This document shows positions 1-12,750 of a stretch of 64,000 nt of DNA, piece by piece (position 1 is the stretch's first letter; every line of letters starts with the position of its first letter). A program made the translations under genes and the position numbers. The stretch spans positions 45,339,129 to 45,403,128 of the forward strand of contig CM051455.1 in the NCBI GenBank assembly GCA_028274465.1, given 5' to 3'. The notes beneath the pieces were generated by a model. That model did no database searches. It worked only from the letters and a program-made list of their open reading frames with translations, and was not told where the DNA came from. Source of the DNA: Plantago ovata. Taxonomy: Eukaryota; Streptophyta; Magnoliopsida; Lamiales; Plantaginaceae.

Positions 1-1685
1 AGGTCTCAACTTTCAAGGGTACCGAGTTGTGGATTGGGATGAATAATAACGATCAGATGATCATCCAACGTCACACACCAAGCTACAAAATTTGCTACTT
101 CTGCTTGCTGAGGCAAATCCAATTCCTTATGATTTTGCTGTGCAGCTTATACTACTACTACTGGGTAAAACATAGTGGTTATTTTAAGAGTGAGTATTAG
201 TTTTATGACCGTGAATCATTTTATTGTGTTGATATGTTTTAGCTTTATTTAAACTCCAATTACTCTTAATCATGATGAAAAGTTAATTGCAATCGACTAC
301 TCCTAAATCATTTAAAAATAATAATGAATGAAATTATATTCTGAAAATATAATATCTACATTTTTATATTTTCGCTCCGAAAGACTCCATAGTACACAAC
401 ATTCAAACTTCAAACTGAGAGAGTGATAATGCAATATAAGTGTTGCTGTTCAGAACTCCATCAAACCATCATACGGCTAAAACATTGCGCACAAGCACGC
501 GCGCAGATCACAGATCAGTTATCATGTCATGAAGAGTCAAGAGGGTAATGACACTAATGACATTTCGAAAAGTAGAATGATACGGTATGAAATGTTACAA
601 AATTCTACCAGGCGGTCTAAAGGCAAACGGAGGAAGGATAACACATTAACGCTTAAATAGAGATGTTAGTACCACCAAAGTTTTAACCCCGCTGATGATA
701 TTCCAATGGCCTGAAACCGCAAAGTCAAAAGCATGCAAATTGCAAACAACAGCTATAACAATTAATCTGTGTATCGTCTTTTGGGCTTTTGAAGGTCCGG
801 CAATAATTCTAGGCCTGACCAGCAAAAACCCAAACAAGTGAGGGCCATAATACAAATCTGTAGGTTTCAAACATGAAAGAACCAAATTCCATAGAGAAAA
901 CAAAACATAGCCAATCTTGTAGTAATTCACATTCTACCATTTTCCTTCCCTAGAAAATGAATTGACTTGGTATAGTATTTCTTCCCACCCTTCTTTACAG
1001 TGTGATTCTGCGGTAGTGCCTCCTATCCTAATTCTGACTTTTTCTTGACGAAGATACACAGCTAACTCCTGTAGTCCACTGTCTCGTCTCCGCAAACTTA
1101 TCCAGTCGCGTGATGGTAGCTTCAAGAAAAGAATAAACCTCACTTAATACAACTATCCATAAACAAAATTCAAAATTCAACATGGTAGCATATTCAAGAG
1201 AGAGAAGGTCAATATTTAGCATACTAAAAACAGAAGGTATAATTATAGCATTATACAAATAAGACTCATATGAGAAAATATTTGGCATGCTAGAGTGTGA
1301 AAATAACACACATTTGGAGCTCAATGTTACTAATCTGGTTTCAACTCAAACAGCCATGATGCAGTTATGTCTATTGTATTCCCACTCCACTTATCAGTAC
1401 TCGTACCTAAACAAGATTCTAGACCTGTTGAACTGTTCACATACATTTCCACACTATTTCAACTTGAACACTACACTGGCTTCAAGGGCTTCTACTCACA
1501 CTATTTCACATACATTTCCACACCTCTTTACCTCCTTCACCTTTACTCTTCCGCAAATTAACTTCATTTCATTAAACAATTGGAAAAAAAGAAAAAACCA
1601 CCAGATCAAACTCATAATGTAGACAACATTGAGGCTTTTCGTAGAGTAAAGATGGAAGCTTACTTTATAAAACATGTATAGCAAC
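1..1685. other. No gene recognised; downstream flank of the RING gene
   Basis: The first 1.7 kb has no reading frame I recognise. A 69-codon minus-strand frame at 934-1143 is charged and protein-like in composition, but has no motif I can name and no convincing splice partners. The stretch immediately after the RING stop codon (below 1686) probably contains that gene's 3' UTR. The rest is AT-rich non-coding sequence. Confidence 0.4.
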
Positions 1686-4600
1686 TCAGGCCCTGCTGTT
1701 AGATCTTGCCCAGAAAAAGCCCTTTCTCATAGTAGAATGATTCCCAGATGACCCACTAGGTTTTGAGCCAAAGGAAAAGTGGCGTTTCAAAAATGGCTTT
1801 CCTGGGGAACTCTTCATGTTTAATATTGGGCTCATCTTAAGGCGCCTTTCTTCAACTCCGCTGCTTTTATGATCAAATGCAACATTACCATCTGGGTCAC
1901 CATCAACTACACGTTTTTTCAATCGTTTTCTAGCCTTTGAATCCAATTCAGCTTTCAATGCCTTCTCTGACATCTTCACAGTTCGTTTTTCGCCAAAAGT
2001 GCATACTGGACAAACCGGGTCATACTTGTTTATTTCAGGAGTCATATGGTCCAGGCACTCGGCATGGTAAGCATGTCCACAAGTTAAAACAGAAACCACG
2101 GCTAACTCGTTAGTGGCTATTATCTTTTGGCAACTCCACCCCCACAAAGATCTTTCAGTCAAAAGCTTAGTACAAATACCACAAGCTTGGAGATCAAAAG
2201 AATGCCGCCCGCTAGATTTGTTGAACTTATCACGACTGAAACCTGAAGCATCGCTATCGAAAGACCACCTCTCTCGCCGAGTGGTCATAAGCTCAGCTGA
2301 AGCAGGTATTGACCAACTATCAGAAGACTCGCCATTGGAGATCCTGGTCGATTCATTACCCAAAGCATATGGTGGAAATAAAGACGACTCTTCAGAAATT
2401 GAGTATGCTGGTGACTTGTATTCGGGTATCCGACTATCAGATACTTGACGTGATAGACGATGACCTGGAGATCGGTATTGCCATCTTGAAGGTGTTGAGT
2501 TTGGAGGAAGAAGATAACTTCTCGAAGAGAGAGGAGACATAGACAAGGATGAGACTGAGGGAACTGACGGCGATAGCTTCGCAGGGGATGGACAAGAATT
2601 AGGTGGTGATTCCAGTGACTCCTTTGCCTAGACAAGGAAGACAGATGAGGATGTCAGGAAATACCAAATGTTCGAAACTTTACAAGGATTCAATTTTAAA
2701 AATATGAGATTAAATACAGCTACTATCGACATACCTCAACTGTATTCTGTGAATTCATGTGATCTGTCCAATAACAGTAAAACAAGATTAGTAGAATACA
2801 TATGAAATTTAAAGTTATGAGAAGATTTGAGAACAACATAGTTTTTCCATTGTTAAAAAGGTAAATCAGTCTATGACAACCAGTGGATAATATGCTTGAA
2901 CTATTGGTTTCTAGGATAAAACCATCAACGAGACAACTATAACAGTCACGAGGAAAAACACCGGAAAAGCCTGGGAGACTGACAGGTGCAAGATGTAAAG
3001 TAATTAATTTCTGTAAGCCTGCCATAATAAGAGAATACAACTCAAAGAAACATGCAAGTCTCGTCAATATGAACTTTCCCCAAAAAGAAGATGTTAGCAC
3101 TATGGAGAAACTGAGAAACTCTTGCACAGAAGTAATACTATCATTTAAGCTTATATCTTTACATATGCAGCTTTCAAGTGTCCCAAGCACCCTTTCCCTT
3201 CATATTCTTGTGTGTGCATACACACTCAACTTCACATTATTTGGTCTTAATATCGTACGGTATTAGCATGGATCACCAGCTTTATTTCAAAAATGTTAAG
3301 GGACTTTCAAACCTCGAATCATAGGACATTGACTTCTTATGGATGAACACGGCTAAAACATCAAAGAAGAATCGGTAAAATTACTAATATCATGTCACAG
3401 AAAAATTACTTAGCAGCCTGATTCACTACTCTCAAGTTCATACATAATATATTTAGCTCTTTTAATTACTAGAGTCCAATGTGCACCTAATAAAATTTGC
3501 AATTAATAAAAATATATAAGTTCAATCTTGCACTTCATATACCAAAACACAACATACACAGCAGCATTCCTGAAGCCCTGTTCTTAAATATGACACATGC
3601 AAAAGTCAGGCTATAAGTTCCATGCTAATGGTTTCAGATACATACTCACACCCACACTTCTTCTGATACCATATACTCTTACTCTAGGCCTCCATGCTGG
3701 TTATCAAGTATACCCATTCCTAGGTTAATACTTGCACCTTACTCAACCCCACACATACGAACTGATCTGTTGGTTCCTAACTCCAGTGCCTATATTTCTA
3801 ACAGGACACTTCTATAGAGAATGCTTAAAGAGTAAAGAGAGAGAAAGAAGTATACATTAATATTTCAGTGACTTGGTCCCTGCTATTGTATGTGCATATT
3901 AGTGATGGTTTCACTATTCTAAAGTTATAGATCAGAATAACTGTGCACTGATTGCAAGAGTAGTGCTCATCTGTTTTTTAAATTGCTTGCGTATTCCTTT
4001 TTCGCCCATTTCTTTACATTGTTTACGTTTCCTTTGTTGGCAAACTTTTATCTCACAAACTTTACTGTGGGTCCTACCACTGAACCAAACATGTCACCCA
4101 TTATATCAACCTCGTAAAAAACCATTCCAAATGCAAACGTAAACAATCTAAAAAACGGATGGGTATATTTTACAAGGCAGGCCACTGTCTCGGAGAACCT
4201 TGAACGGATAGAAAGCCTTCAAACTATTCTCAACTATCAAGAGATAGCATGCACAAGTACAACAAAACTTCATGTCGCAACAATGATACACTTTAATAAT
4301 TAGCACCTCTCATTGAGCAAACTATAACATTATGTTTAACCCAGAAGATCAATAGGATTTTGAGTATAACTCTCAAAGTCCATAAACCAAACTCCATTAT
4401 ATACTCTGAGCCATCAGCTTGCAGCATTGTGATATCCTAAACTACCGATCCATTGCTCAAAAACCAACTACCTCACAGAACCAGCATATTATTTTATTAG
4501 CTGCCTAAGTCATTGTAATGTATACGAGTAAATAAGCCACCGTGAATACAAAGATGAGTTTAAAAGTAAGTTGTATCAAAGCATCACAGATAGGGTAACA

Positions 4601-4970
4601 TGTTCGAGTAAAAGGGTGAAGTGACAAAACGTGGTTTACCAGAAGGAGCTGGATTCCGTAATATCTCTGCATTCCGGTCAGAAGCGGGGGACTTTTGCCA
4701 TGCAATTGAATGAGTATTATCTAATGGACTACCCTCCTCAGAAGCAAATGTTGTTCTAACAGTAGTGCTCGATTTGACTTCTACTCCATCATTTGCAGCA
4801 CCTCCACCACGTAACCAATATGCAGATGTTTCTTCCCCAGCTACTCTTCCACGATTATCCCATCGAAAACTCCAAGATGGTGAGTGGCGTGCATGCCTCT
4901 GCAGAGACTCCCTAGACGGTCCATTTACTATAGTTCTATCCTTTGCGGCAACACAACAAGCAGCCCCCAT
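1686..4970 (-). CDS. RING-finger protein with acylation-type N-terminus (three exons, 433 aa)
   Basis: Exons on the minus strand are 4970-4640, 2763-2735 and 2627-1686. All junctions are GT-AG and the phases agree: exon 1 ends ...PAPS plus one base of a split Asp codon, exon 2 reads DHMNSQNTVE, exon 3 starts AKESLES. The protein begins MGAACC, a context for N-myristoylation at Gly2 and palmitoylation at Cys5/6, so membrane attachment is inferred. The middle is Ser/Pro-rich and probably disordered. A C-terminal RING-type domain lies at about residues 269-329: CGIC, then a Trp-rich linker, LTCGHAYHAEC, and a final CPVC. A basic tail with KKR motifs and SFG repeats follows. RING domains of this layout usually act as E3 ubiquitin ligases; the substrate is unknown. 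The 29-nt middle exon is easily missed by gene finders. Intron 1 is about 1.9 kb. Confidence 0.85.
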
Positions 4971-6340
4971 TCTTCTTTACAAGTAGGCAATAATATATAA
5001 CTTATCGTTTGTTATACATGAGAGGTCTTAGAATATATAACTAGTTGCCTGTTATATACTTAGGAGGGTTCCAGTTAGGTCAGCACAGAAGAAAGCTCGT
5101 CAGAGGCAAAATTACCTGCAGCATAGTAAAAGCAAACGTCACCGTAGAAAAATACAAGATTCCTTTTATGTACAAAAAAAAAACGGCTAAAATGCTTCAT
5201 GTGTCTAGTGCAATAGAGAAATTCCTCAATAATTCCTCAGAGACAACACAGAAAGATCTATGATAACTCCATAACATATGACTCCCTCAGTCCATCTATA
5301 TTGAAGGATGAACGAGAATCATTATCGACAAAAAATCACCATATAGTGGTGCCACGTGACAGGTGACGCATAATTAAACACGCCCTTCACGCAACGAAAA
5401 TTTTCCATTAAAACACACACAACAACAACTCAACTCTAAAGCTGTGTATGTAATTTCCTTAACAGAAAATTCATTAATAGTTACATGAAACATGTCTATA
5501 AACATATAAACCACACCAAATCGAAAACGAACTAAATTAGCATAATACATGAACCCCCTCAAATGATCTATTCAACAAACTAACAGGACATTTAACAGCC
5601 CCAATTAAGACCTCATCCGAGCTCAAACCTACAAAATTAACCAATCAACAGTCACAAAACCGATCCATATACCTCCCAAAAACCCCACACAGCAGTTCAC
5701 TCATATCCACAGCTGCTGCTGCTATTCAATTCACACACACAAAAAGCAAATCGAGACCACTCACACAACCACACATCAAATTACTAACTCAACATAAAAC
5801 ACAAACTGACCTACTGATACAGAGCAATAACGATTGAAATTCCGTGACCAAACGCAGCACAAAATCAATTTAGGCACAAATTCACCATCTCAAATACTAA
5901 AATCTCCATTTCAACAAACTTCAACAACAAATAAGCTAAATCAGATCCAAATCCTTGACCAAAATAACAACAACAACATTTCGCATCTACCAAAACCAGA
6001 AAATCAACAAAAAAAAAAAACGTACGTAGCAAAACGGCAGCGTTTCACCATTCCAGAACCCTAAGCAAAAAGCAAAGCGGGAGAGACAAAGTGCGTTAAA
6101 GTGAGAGTCACTACTGACTTATACATATAAACAAAAAAAAATAGATACATACATACCATACATATATATGTTGGTTGTGTTGTATATATTCTAGAGAGAG
6201 AAAGAGAGGAGGACGTGGAAAGTACAGAGAGAGAGAAAAATAAAGGATCTTTCCCTTTCCTCCTCTTCTTCTTCTTCTTAAAACAACGCATTAAATGATA
6301 AATCACCTTCAGAAATTAACGGGCGAGCTGACGGCGTTAG
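4971..6340 (-). promoter_or_regulatory. 5' leader and promoter region of the RING gene
   Basis: Upstream of the RING start codon the minus strand has a plausible leader donor at 5116/5115 (ctgcag, then gtaat). Acceptor-like AG dinucleotides lie just before the ATG at about 4975, suggesting a short 5' UTR intron. Farther up, 6180-6270 is a pyrimidine-rich patch when read on the minus strand, as is common in plant leaders. The transcription start cannot be fixed from sequence alone. Confidence 0.4.
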
Positions 6341-7724
6341 TTGTTGGTGGTGATTCGGTGTCCATCTCCACGTTTTCAGACGGCGGTGGTGGTGCTTTTG
6401 GACAGGTTGCGTAATATGCGTCTTTTCAGGAATTTTTATTGTGACTCATTTCCACTGTCTTTTTTGCTCATCTCTGAAAAGGAAAGAAACAATATTTTAA
6501 GAGCGCTTTTCCAATATATTTTGCATAAATATCTTTAGGAATTGTAAGAGATATAATTTTATTTATTATTAAATATCGCATCAAATTTTATATTTATATA
6601 TTTCAGGAGGATGAGTATTTGGGAAAAAGATCATCTAAATTTGATTTCTCAATCTAGTCTATTTGAGGAGGAGGGAAAAGATCCGGCAAATTTGAGTTCT
6701 CTCACTCTACTGGCAATGATGTTGTAAGCCGTACATTCATGTGTTTACATGTGGTTAGATTAGAGAGATCATGTAAATTTTGCAATTGTTATTTTCGTGT
6801 ATTATTTGTATCTCACACGAGAATCGTAATTAAGATAAATATATATGGCACATAATCACGTCCATGTTGTTACTTGTGGGGTAATTTTAACTATGTATTT
6901 CTACCTTCTTATAACTAACATCATTTGTGGTTCATTGAAATGCATATGAACTTGATTAGAAAATTAATTCTTTACATATTCCAAACAAAATTATTACTAC
7001 TTAGTTAGATTATTGTCCCATTAATGTAAATGTCTTATTGCAATTACTTAGGTATTTGAATTGAAACATGATAAATTAGCAAATTTTGATAAAGAGAGTA
7101 TATGAAAATTTGCACTTTAACCAATAGTATGTGTTAAGTAAAAGAATATTATCGATACTAAGTGGATGATTCTATAAGTATGATTAGTATTGTGGTGTAT
7201 GTCAAGTATTAACATGTCTAAGTCTTAACCGTCCAAACATACTTGTTACTGTTTTAGGATCATCTATTAATGCTCCTACTTCTTCTTAATGAAATTTCTT
7301 TAGTTCAAAAAACATGTCACTCCGGGTAGTGAATCCAATTCGAGCTCTGTTTGGGGCTCGATTTAATACTCTATAGGGTTTAATTTGAACTTTGAAGTAA
7401 AGAACTCATATCTCACACGGAAGCTGATTCGTCCAAAACTTATTAAAATTCAATTAGTAGTTAGGGGTTTTAAGACATGGTATGGTTTTCAAATAATGCA
7501 TATTTTTCCCTCACTTTGATATCCCAACTAGAGATCGAGTTTACTAATGGTGTTAAAAAAAATTATTTTGTTACAAGTCCAACCTGAATTTGAACTTGAT
7601 CTCCATTTGAATAGAATTTAAGGCATGAAAAGTTCAGTTCAACTAGATTGAGTAATATCACTAGTTATAACAAGATGACAGCCAAATACTATCAATCTAT
7701 GAATTAGATTACTATACTTTTGTA
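6341..7724. other. Intergenic, nothing recognised
   Basis: AT-rich sequence without an open frame of note, a tRNA-like fold or terminal repeats that I can pair. Confidence 0.4.
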
Positions 7725-7732
7725 TTTCAAAG

Positions 7733-8204
7733 CAGTGGCGGATCTATGTTACTCACTGTGGGTGCAAGGTAATTTTTTATTTTTGCCACTATATATCATT
7801 TATGAAATTATATTTTACCCCACCAAATTAATTACTATTTTTAATTTTATAAAATCTATCTTGCACCCATATAATATATGAGAATATGTATTGTTATATT
7901 TATTAAGTACTATAAAAACAATTGAAACATGAAACAATAAGCATTTTTATCAAATTGAACAATAATTTAAGTTAGAGTAGTGAAAAAACATCATTTTCCA
8001 TTAGAATTACTGTAAAAATTGTTCATCTAGATATGTTTATAGGTGTAAAACTAATCGTTTTAGTATGTAATAATTAAAATCAATGTACGTTAAGATTTTT
8101 TTTTTGTTTTACTAATAATTAATAAATTATGATTTATTTATTTTAATAATAATGAAATATATATTACCGTTTATCCCCACTGAACAAAAGTTCCCCGCTG
8201 CCTG
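7733..8204. mobile_element. Small non-autonomous hAT-type element with 8-bp target duplication
   Basis: A 472-bp insertion is flanked on both sides by the perfect 8-bp direct repeat TTTCAAAG (7725-7732 and 8205-8212), the target duplication length of hAT transposons. The left end reads CAGTGGCGGATC; the right end, on the other strand, reads CAGGCAGCGGGG, an imperfect terminal inverted repeat. The interior is AT-rich with no coding capacity. Shortness and lack of an ORF point to a MITE mobilised in trans. Confidence 0.7.
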
Positions 8205-8212
8205 TTTCAAAG

Positions 8213-9546
8213 TAAAAAAATTTCACATTAATGGAGGAAGTGACTATTTCATTTTCTATAAATCCTGTATGGTTCAATCTCTAACTTTATACTATATGTC
8301 AAATCACAATAATTATATTTGGGCCTAATTTTAGTACAAATGAAAGAATATAGTGTGTCACTCATATACTCTACTCTTGAGTGTTGAATGTATGGTACAT
8401 TCAACACTCAAGAGTAAAGTGGTGTGTAACGTTTGTGTATTTTTCCATTTTTAAATAATAATCCCAAGTAGTGGTGTGTAATTTAGTTTTGTGTAATCTA
8501 GTTTCAAAACAGTAAAACAATAAACATAATTATGGGGCCTATCAGCATCACGCTCCTTTTACAAAAATATACTTCTGTATCGATCCTAATTTTGGTTGTT
8601 GCTAATATAATATGAATTAGTCGTGCTAGGTAGTTGTATTGTACATTTGTGGAATGAAGGAGCTGTATTTGGTGGACTTGATCATAGTGAGGTTTGAAAA
8701 TCTGTTGAAGCGTTGAAAATAATGGTTTTTTTCTGTTTTTACTGAGTTTTGTTGTTTTCTTGGTGAGTTTGTCATGACAAAATGATAAATGATGGATGAG
8801 TTTACTTCTGGGACAAGAGGAGTTCTTGCTACGCATTCCAACACTTTTCACGGGAACACGTAAGAATCGTGAAATGCTTGCTTTGCCTAGATTCTTATTA
8901 TTATTACATCCCACATTATTATGATTGCTAATTTACTCATTAAAAATTCTCTATAACGATCATCGCTTTCTCTTCTTCGGAGTATCTACAAGCATGTACA
9001 CGTCTAAAAGATAAACAGTATGTCTTGGATACATATCATACGCATAGAATAGAATGGCAGTTTAGTTAGATACGTGTGAAACATGGCACTATGTTTCAAT
9101 AAGAGAGAAATTTAAAAAAGTGTAGAGACCATATCGAACATATACAAGTGACACAACAAAATAAGAGTGCATGTCATATTAATAACACATTAACACATAC
9201 CTAAGTAGCTTGCAAAAACAACTTAGGAATCCAACTTGATTAGTATTTTAATTTGCATAATAAAATATGGATATATTGAGTGTCAGTAGAATACTCACCG
9301 AAATTCGTTGGATTTCAAGATATGCACTCTCTTTATATAAGTAATTAACAGTTAGTATCGTGGACGATTACAATTTTTATCATCTTATGGCTTATCACTT
9401 TCTTCCTAATAATTTTTAGCTCATTTTCAAACACAAAAACATTTAACGAACTCCAGACACCATAAAATTCATTATTTCCAAATCCATAACCCAAATTAGT
9501 TGTTTTATCTTTTAACTTTTTCTTATGTTTTTATCTTCACTCCAAA
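8213..9546. other. Intergenic; contains a perfect hairpin and one weak frame
   Basis: Apart from the hairpin at 8372-8416 the stretch has one notable minus-strand frame, 8914-8504. It opens at a GTG and its first residues (SISRFLRVPVK) resemble the start of a small plant protein family I know only by pattern. It then runs into low-complexity sequence. I do not call it a gene. Confidence 0.3.
8372..8416. repeat. Perfect 21-bp inverted repeat with 3-nt loop
   Basis: The arms 8372-8392 and 8396-8416 are exact reverse complements of 21 bases separated by TGG. Flanking bases do not continue the pairing perfectly. It may be a tiny foldback element or the scar of a local inverted duplication. Confidence 0.8.
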
Positions 9547-10149
9547 TTGAAACGTCTACAGTTCCAACTCAATATAAATCAAGATCAACCATTTTTATTG
9601 ATTATGTTTGGATGGATAGTCTGGAAAACAAGAAATGAGAGAGTTGGAGCAATTGTTCGAGATAGCCAAGGACATTTTATAAAAGTTGTTGCCTTGTTTT
9701 TGGGCAAAACAGATCATAACACGATGGAATTTTACGCTCTCAAACTCGGGTTGAATATTTGTACACAATTGCAGTTTGAGAGTATCATCATTCAGTCGGA
9801 TTCATAGTATCTAGTATCATGCCTCAACAGGAAAGAAACTGCCAATGTCAATCAACAAATATTGTTTGATGATGCACAAAAGGTAATGGACAATCTACAA
9901 AATGTGACTTGGTGGTTTGTGTATAAGGAAGCTAATCAAGTTGCCGACAAATTGCCTAATGAGGCTAGTCATAGGACTTTGGTGGTAATGTTTCCCTGGC
10001 TTCTAAAAACTGTATGTATTTTGTGTGGGATATGTAACCAAGTTGACTTAATCTGTATGAGATTTAAATTCTAATAGTTATGTTAGATCTGTAAATGTAA
10101 ATATTTAGTTTAATGCAATTCATGTTCCTATTTAAAAAAAAAAAAAAAA
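9547..10149 (+). pseudogene. 5'-truncated LINE remnant with RNase H domain and poly(A) tail
   Basis: The frame encodes the C-terminal RNase H domain of plant non-LTR retrotransposons. It has an upstream WKTRNE segment, then VGAIVRDSQG, the central helix region AxxxGL, a QSDS motif and the terminal WxFVYKEANQVADKLPNEA. A single in-frame TAG at 9805-9807 interrupts the domain right after QSDS; the frame is otherwise open to about 10074. The linker that normally precedes VGAIVRDSQG, including the first catalytic Asp, is missing: WKTRNE joins it directly. An adenine run at about 10133-10149 marks the 3' tail. The copy cannot encode an active enzyme and I found no clear target duplication. Confidence 0.7.
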
Positions 10150-11457
10150 GAAGGCGGTCAGTCAGCTGGAACATCACTATCTCCTCTAGCCTTGCACGTT
10201 GCAACACATCGCGCGAGTTAATCAGACAAAATAAAGTTGGGCAGGGATATTCGTGTATCCTGTTTCCATGGTCCAACATGCCATGTTTTAAATATGGGCC
10301 CCTTTTCTAGGTAAGCCCGACGAGTGAGCCCAATCAAAAAAAATGCAAAATTGTGTGCAAAACTCCAGCTCCAGTTGGGGATTATATTTAAAAGAAGACG
10401 AAAGAAAACACATTTGTTAGATGGTGTTCACAATATGCTAAATTGTGTCATTTTGGTTTGAAAACTTATTAACTTCAATTTTATTTATACATATCATTTG
10501 CTTTGGTTCTGATTAATTTAATTCAAATTTGTTTAATCGTTTTTCATACTACAAATAATTAAGTCAGATCAGTTTTATACTTTTATCCAATTCCGTACAA
10601 TTCAATTCAATTTAGTTCAGTCATGTTTAGACGAAGAAAACATAAGCGCTTTTAAATAAAAACATATATAATTTTCATTTCAAATTACATCGGTTCGTTT
10701 AGTTTAGATCAAATCGATCAATTCATTTCAAATTATATTTCCTTAGACCTTAGCTGATCAAACATAGGATTAACTGAACCTCATACGAAAGTCTTAATGA
10801 GTTTGTCCTATATATTGAGTCTTAATAATGTTTGAATTGAGCAGCTTACATACAAATATAAAAGATTTTACCTTAAATCGAGGCTTAACGACCCTACAAA
10901 TATTAAATTAGTCTAGGGTTACACATTATTTTGTAGTGCATTCTTTGATGATATTTTTTTTCAATAATAATAATAATAATAATAATAATTCCACAAATGT
11001 CTCTCATAGGAAGAAGAAGAAGTTACGGATCAACAATTTTGAGTACGGACCCATGCTTAATCCAAGTGTAGCCCATGGAACTGGACGTGTTAATTTGTCC
11101 AGTAATAAGAGGCCGAGTTTTGCAAAGTAATCGCTCTCGAAAGAGAGCAAAAGAGAAGAGAAACTAAGCCACGAGATTTGGTGTATGTGGTCAGTAATGA
11201 CAGGAGCCAAACTATATATTGAAAAGAAGTGATGAAAATGAAGTTGTAGTGGTGCGCGCGGATGCATACAAATCAAAGGCCAAAAATCAGGTCAATTATT
11301 GTAGCTTTATCACAACCTTTAAACTTGCTTTGCTTTTCTTTAATTTTATTAATGAGAAATATTACTCTATTTTGGTTGGTTTAGGTAGTTTCTTTACTAG
11401 TAGAGAGATTTTTAAGGGCTGCAAGACTTTAATGCAACGTTCAAAGACTTAGCTAAA
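10150..11457. other. Intergenic with a TTCAG-type repeat and an AAT microsatellite
   Basis: Contains one member of the TTCAG-rich family (about 10541-10650) and an (AAT)n microsatellite of about nine units at 10963-10989. No gene is recognised. Short frames at 10936-11276 are low complexity. Confidence 0.4.
10541..10650 (+). repeat. TTCAG-rich dispersed repeat, copy a
   Basis: Begins with the core ACTACAAATAA, continues through degenerate TTCAATTC/TTCAGTC units and ends at AGACGAAGAAAACATA. The same order of parts is seen in the copies near 31.3 kb and 35.7 kb. Confidence 0.55.
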
Positions 11458-11694
11458 GCTTTATATTTTATTTTTTTGAATTTTTTATGTCCGGTTTGAC
11501 CTCAAATTAATCATAATTGATTACGAAAAAATTAATTTTAAAAGTTATATTATATACAAATATAAGAAGTATACTTTCATAATATAATTTTTTTACTTAT
11601 TTTTTCACAACGAGTTATTATTAATTTGAGGTCAAACCGGACATCGAAAATTCAACAAAAATAAAGTGTAAAACTATAAAGTTTCCGGAGGAAG
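11458..11694. mobile_element. Stowaway-like MITE, left end truncated
   Basis: The right end GTTTCCGGAGGAAG followed by TA (11695-11696) and a long internal palindrome (tgtccggtttgacctcaaat near 11490, its complement near 11625) match the elements at 45917 and 47620. The left terminal bases are missing, so only one TIR is complete. Confidence 0.6.
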
Positions 11695-11942
11695 TACAAG
11701 TTTGGAGGACAAACTTCGATAATGTATTACTATGAAAAAAATTTCTTTCTGAAATTTTTACTTAATATTTATTTTATTTTGGGGAGCCACACAATACCCC
11801 TCCCCCTCTAGTTCGGGTAGAATTCAGGCCTGTACTTAAGAAAAACAAATCAAAAAACAACCATGGGGTTTGTTTATGTTAGAAAACACGCCACTACACT
11901 ATGGTACTATATATGGTGTAGGTCGCTCTCTACACTTTTCTT

Positions 11943-12597
11943 TCCAGCTTAGATTTTGAGACAAATTTAGTCCTCTAGTTCCGCATAGAATGATATTGTA
12001 AAACCAACAAGGATTGTTATATCTAAATTTGTAAGACCATCTCCAATACATCAAACCCTCCCAAACCCTCTCTCTCCTGCCACGTCAGCATTCCACTAAA
12101 TTATAATCTTTTTTATTCTCTCAAACCCACTCAAACTCTCTTCATCTCCAACAATAAAACTATCAAACCCAATAAGAAAATATGATAAAAAAATTTAAAA
12201 AAAATTAAAAAGAAAAGAAGAAAGGAAATAAAATAAAAGAAGACAGAAAAAGAAAAAAAAAATAAAAAAAATAAAAAATAAAATTCGCCCAGACCAGTCT
12301 GGGCCAAATCCATCCAAACTGTCCATCAGCTCCTGCTGGAGCTGATGGACAGTTTCTTCCAAACAGCTCAGACCCATCTCCAGCTTGTGCTGGAGATGGT
12401 CTAACATATGAATTTTGAGTGTGAGTCTGTCGCACTATACTATGTATGTTTGCATGGTTCTTTTGTTTTCAACTTGGTATTTGAGGCGAATGATATTTTA
12501 GTTCGTAGAATAATATTTTAATACCAACAAGGGTTGTTAGATATAAATTTGTAAGATGAAGTATGAATTTTTGAGTGCGAGATTGTCACACTATGCA
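11943..12597. repeat. Tandem duplication of about 130 bp, first copy split by a MITE
   Basis: Copy 1 runs from about 11943 to 12034 and resumes after the MITE at 12402 to about 12441. Copy 2 is about 12468-12597. Shared landmarks are the accaacaagg(a/g)ttgtta segment, the tctaaatttgtaag segment and the tgagtg(t/c)gag...cactat segment. Copy 2 gives the sequence before MITE insertion. Confidence 0.6.
12035..12401. mobile_element. Tourist-like MITE with TAA target duplication
   Basis: The termini GACCATCTCCA and TGGAGATGGTC are inverted repeats flanked by TAA on both sides (12032-12034, 12402-12404), the target type of PIF/Harbinger elements. The right half contains two near-perfect hairpins: one around the CATCAGCTCCTGCTGGAGCTGATG core at about 12318-12355, and a second formed by CCATCTCCAGC with GCTGGAGATGG at the terminus. 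The interior is A-rich and non-coding. Confidence 0.75.
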
Positions 12598-12750
12598 TGG
12601 TTTATAGTCCAAAGAAAACTGACTTCTTAGGCTGCTCACTATAGTAGTTCATGGAGCATTTCATGGGGCAGTTCATGTGGTAATGAACAAAAAAATTGCT
12701 GCTATGGTGGTTCAGTGTGAAGTTCATGAACACAGTTCATGAAGTTCACA

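Noticed and set aside
1028..1324. Minus-strand frames at 646-1324
   Set aside because: Overlapping short frames without motif or splice partners; more likely the 3' flank of the RING gene.
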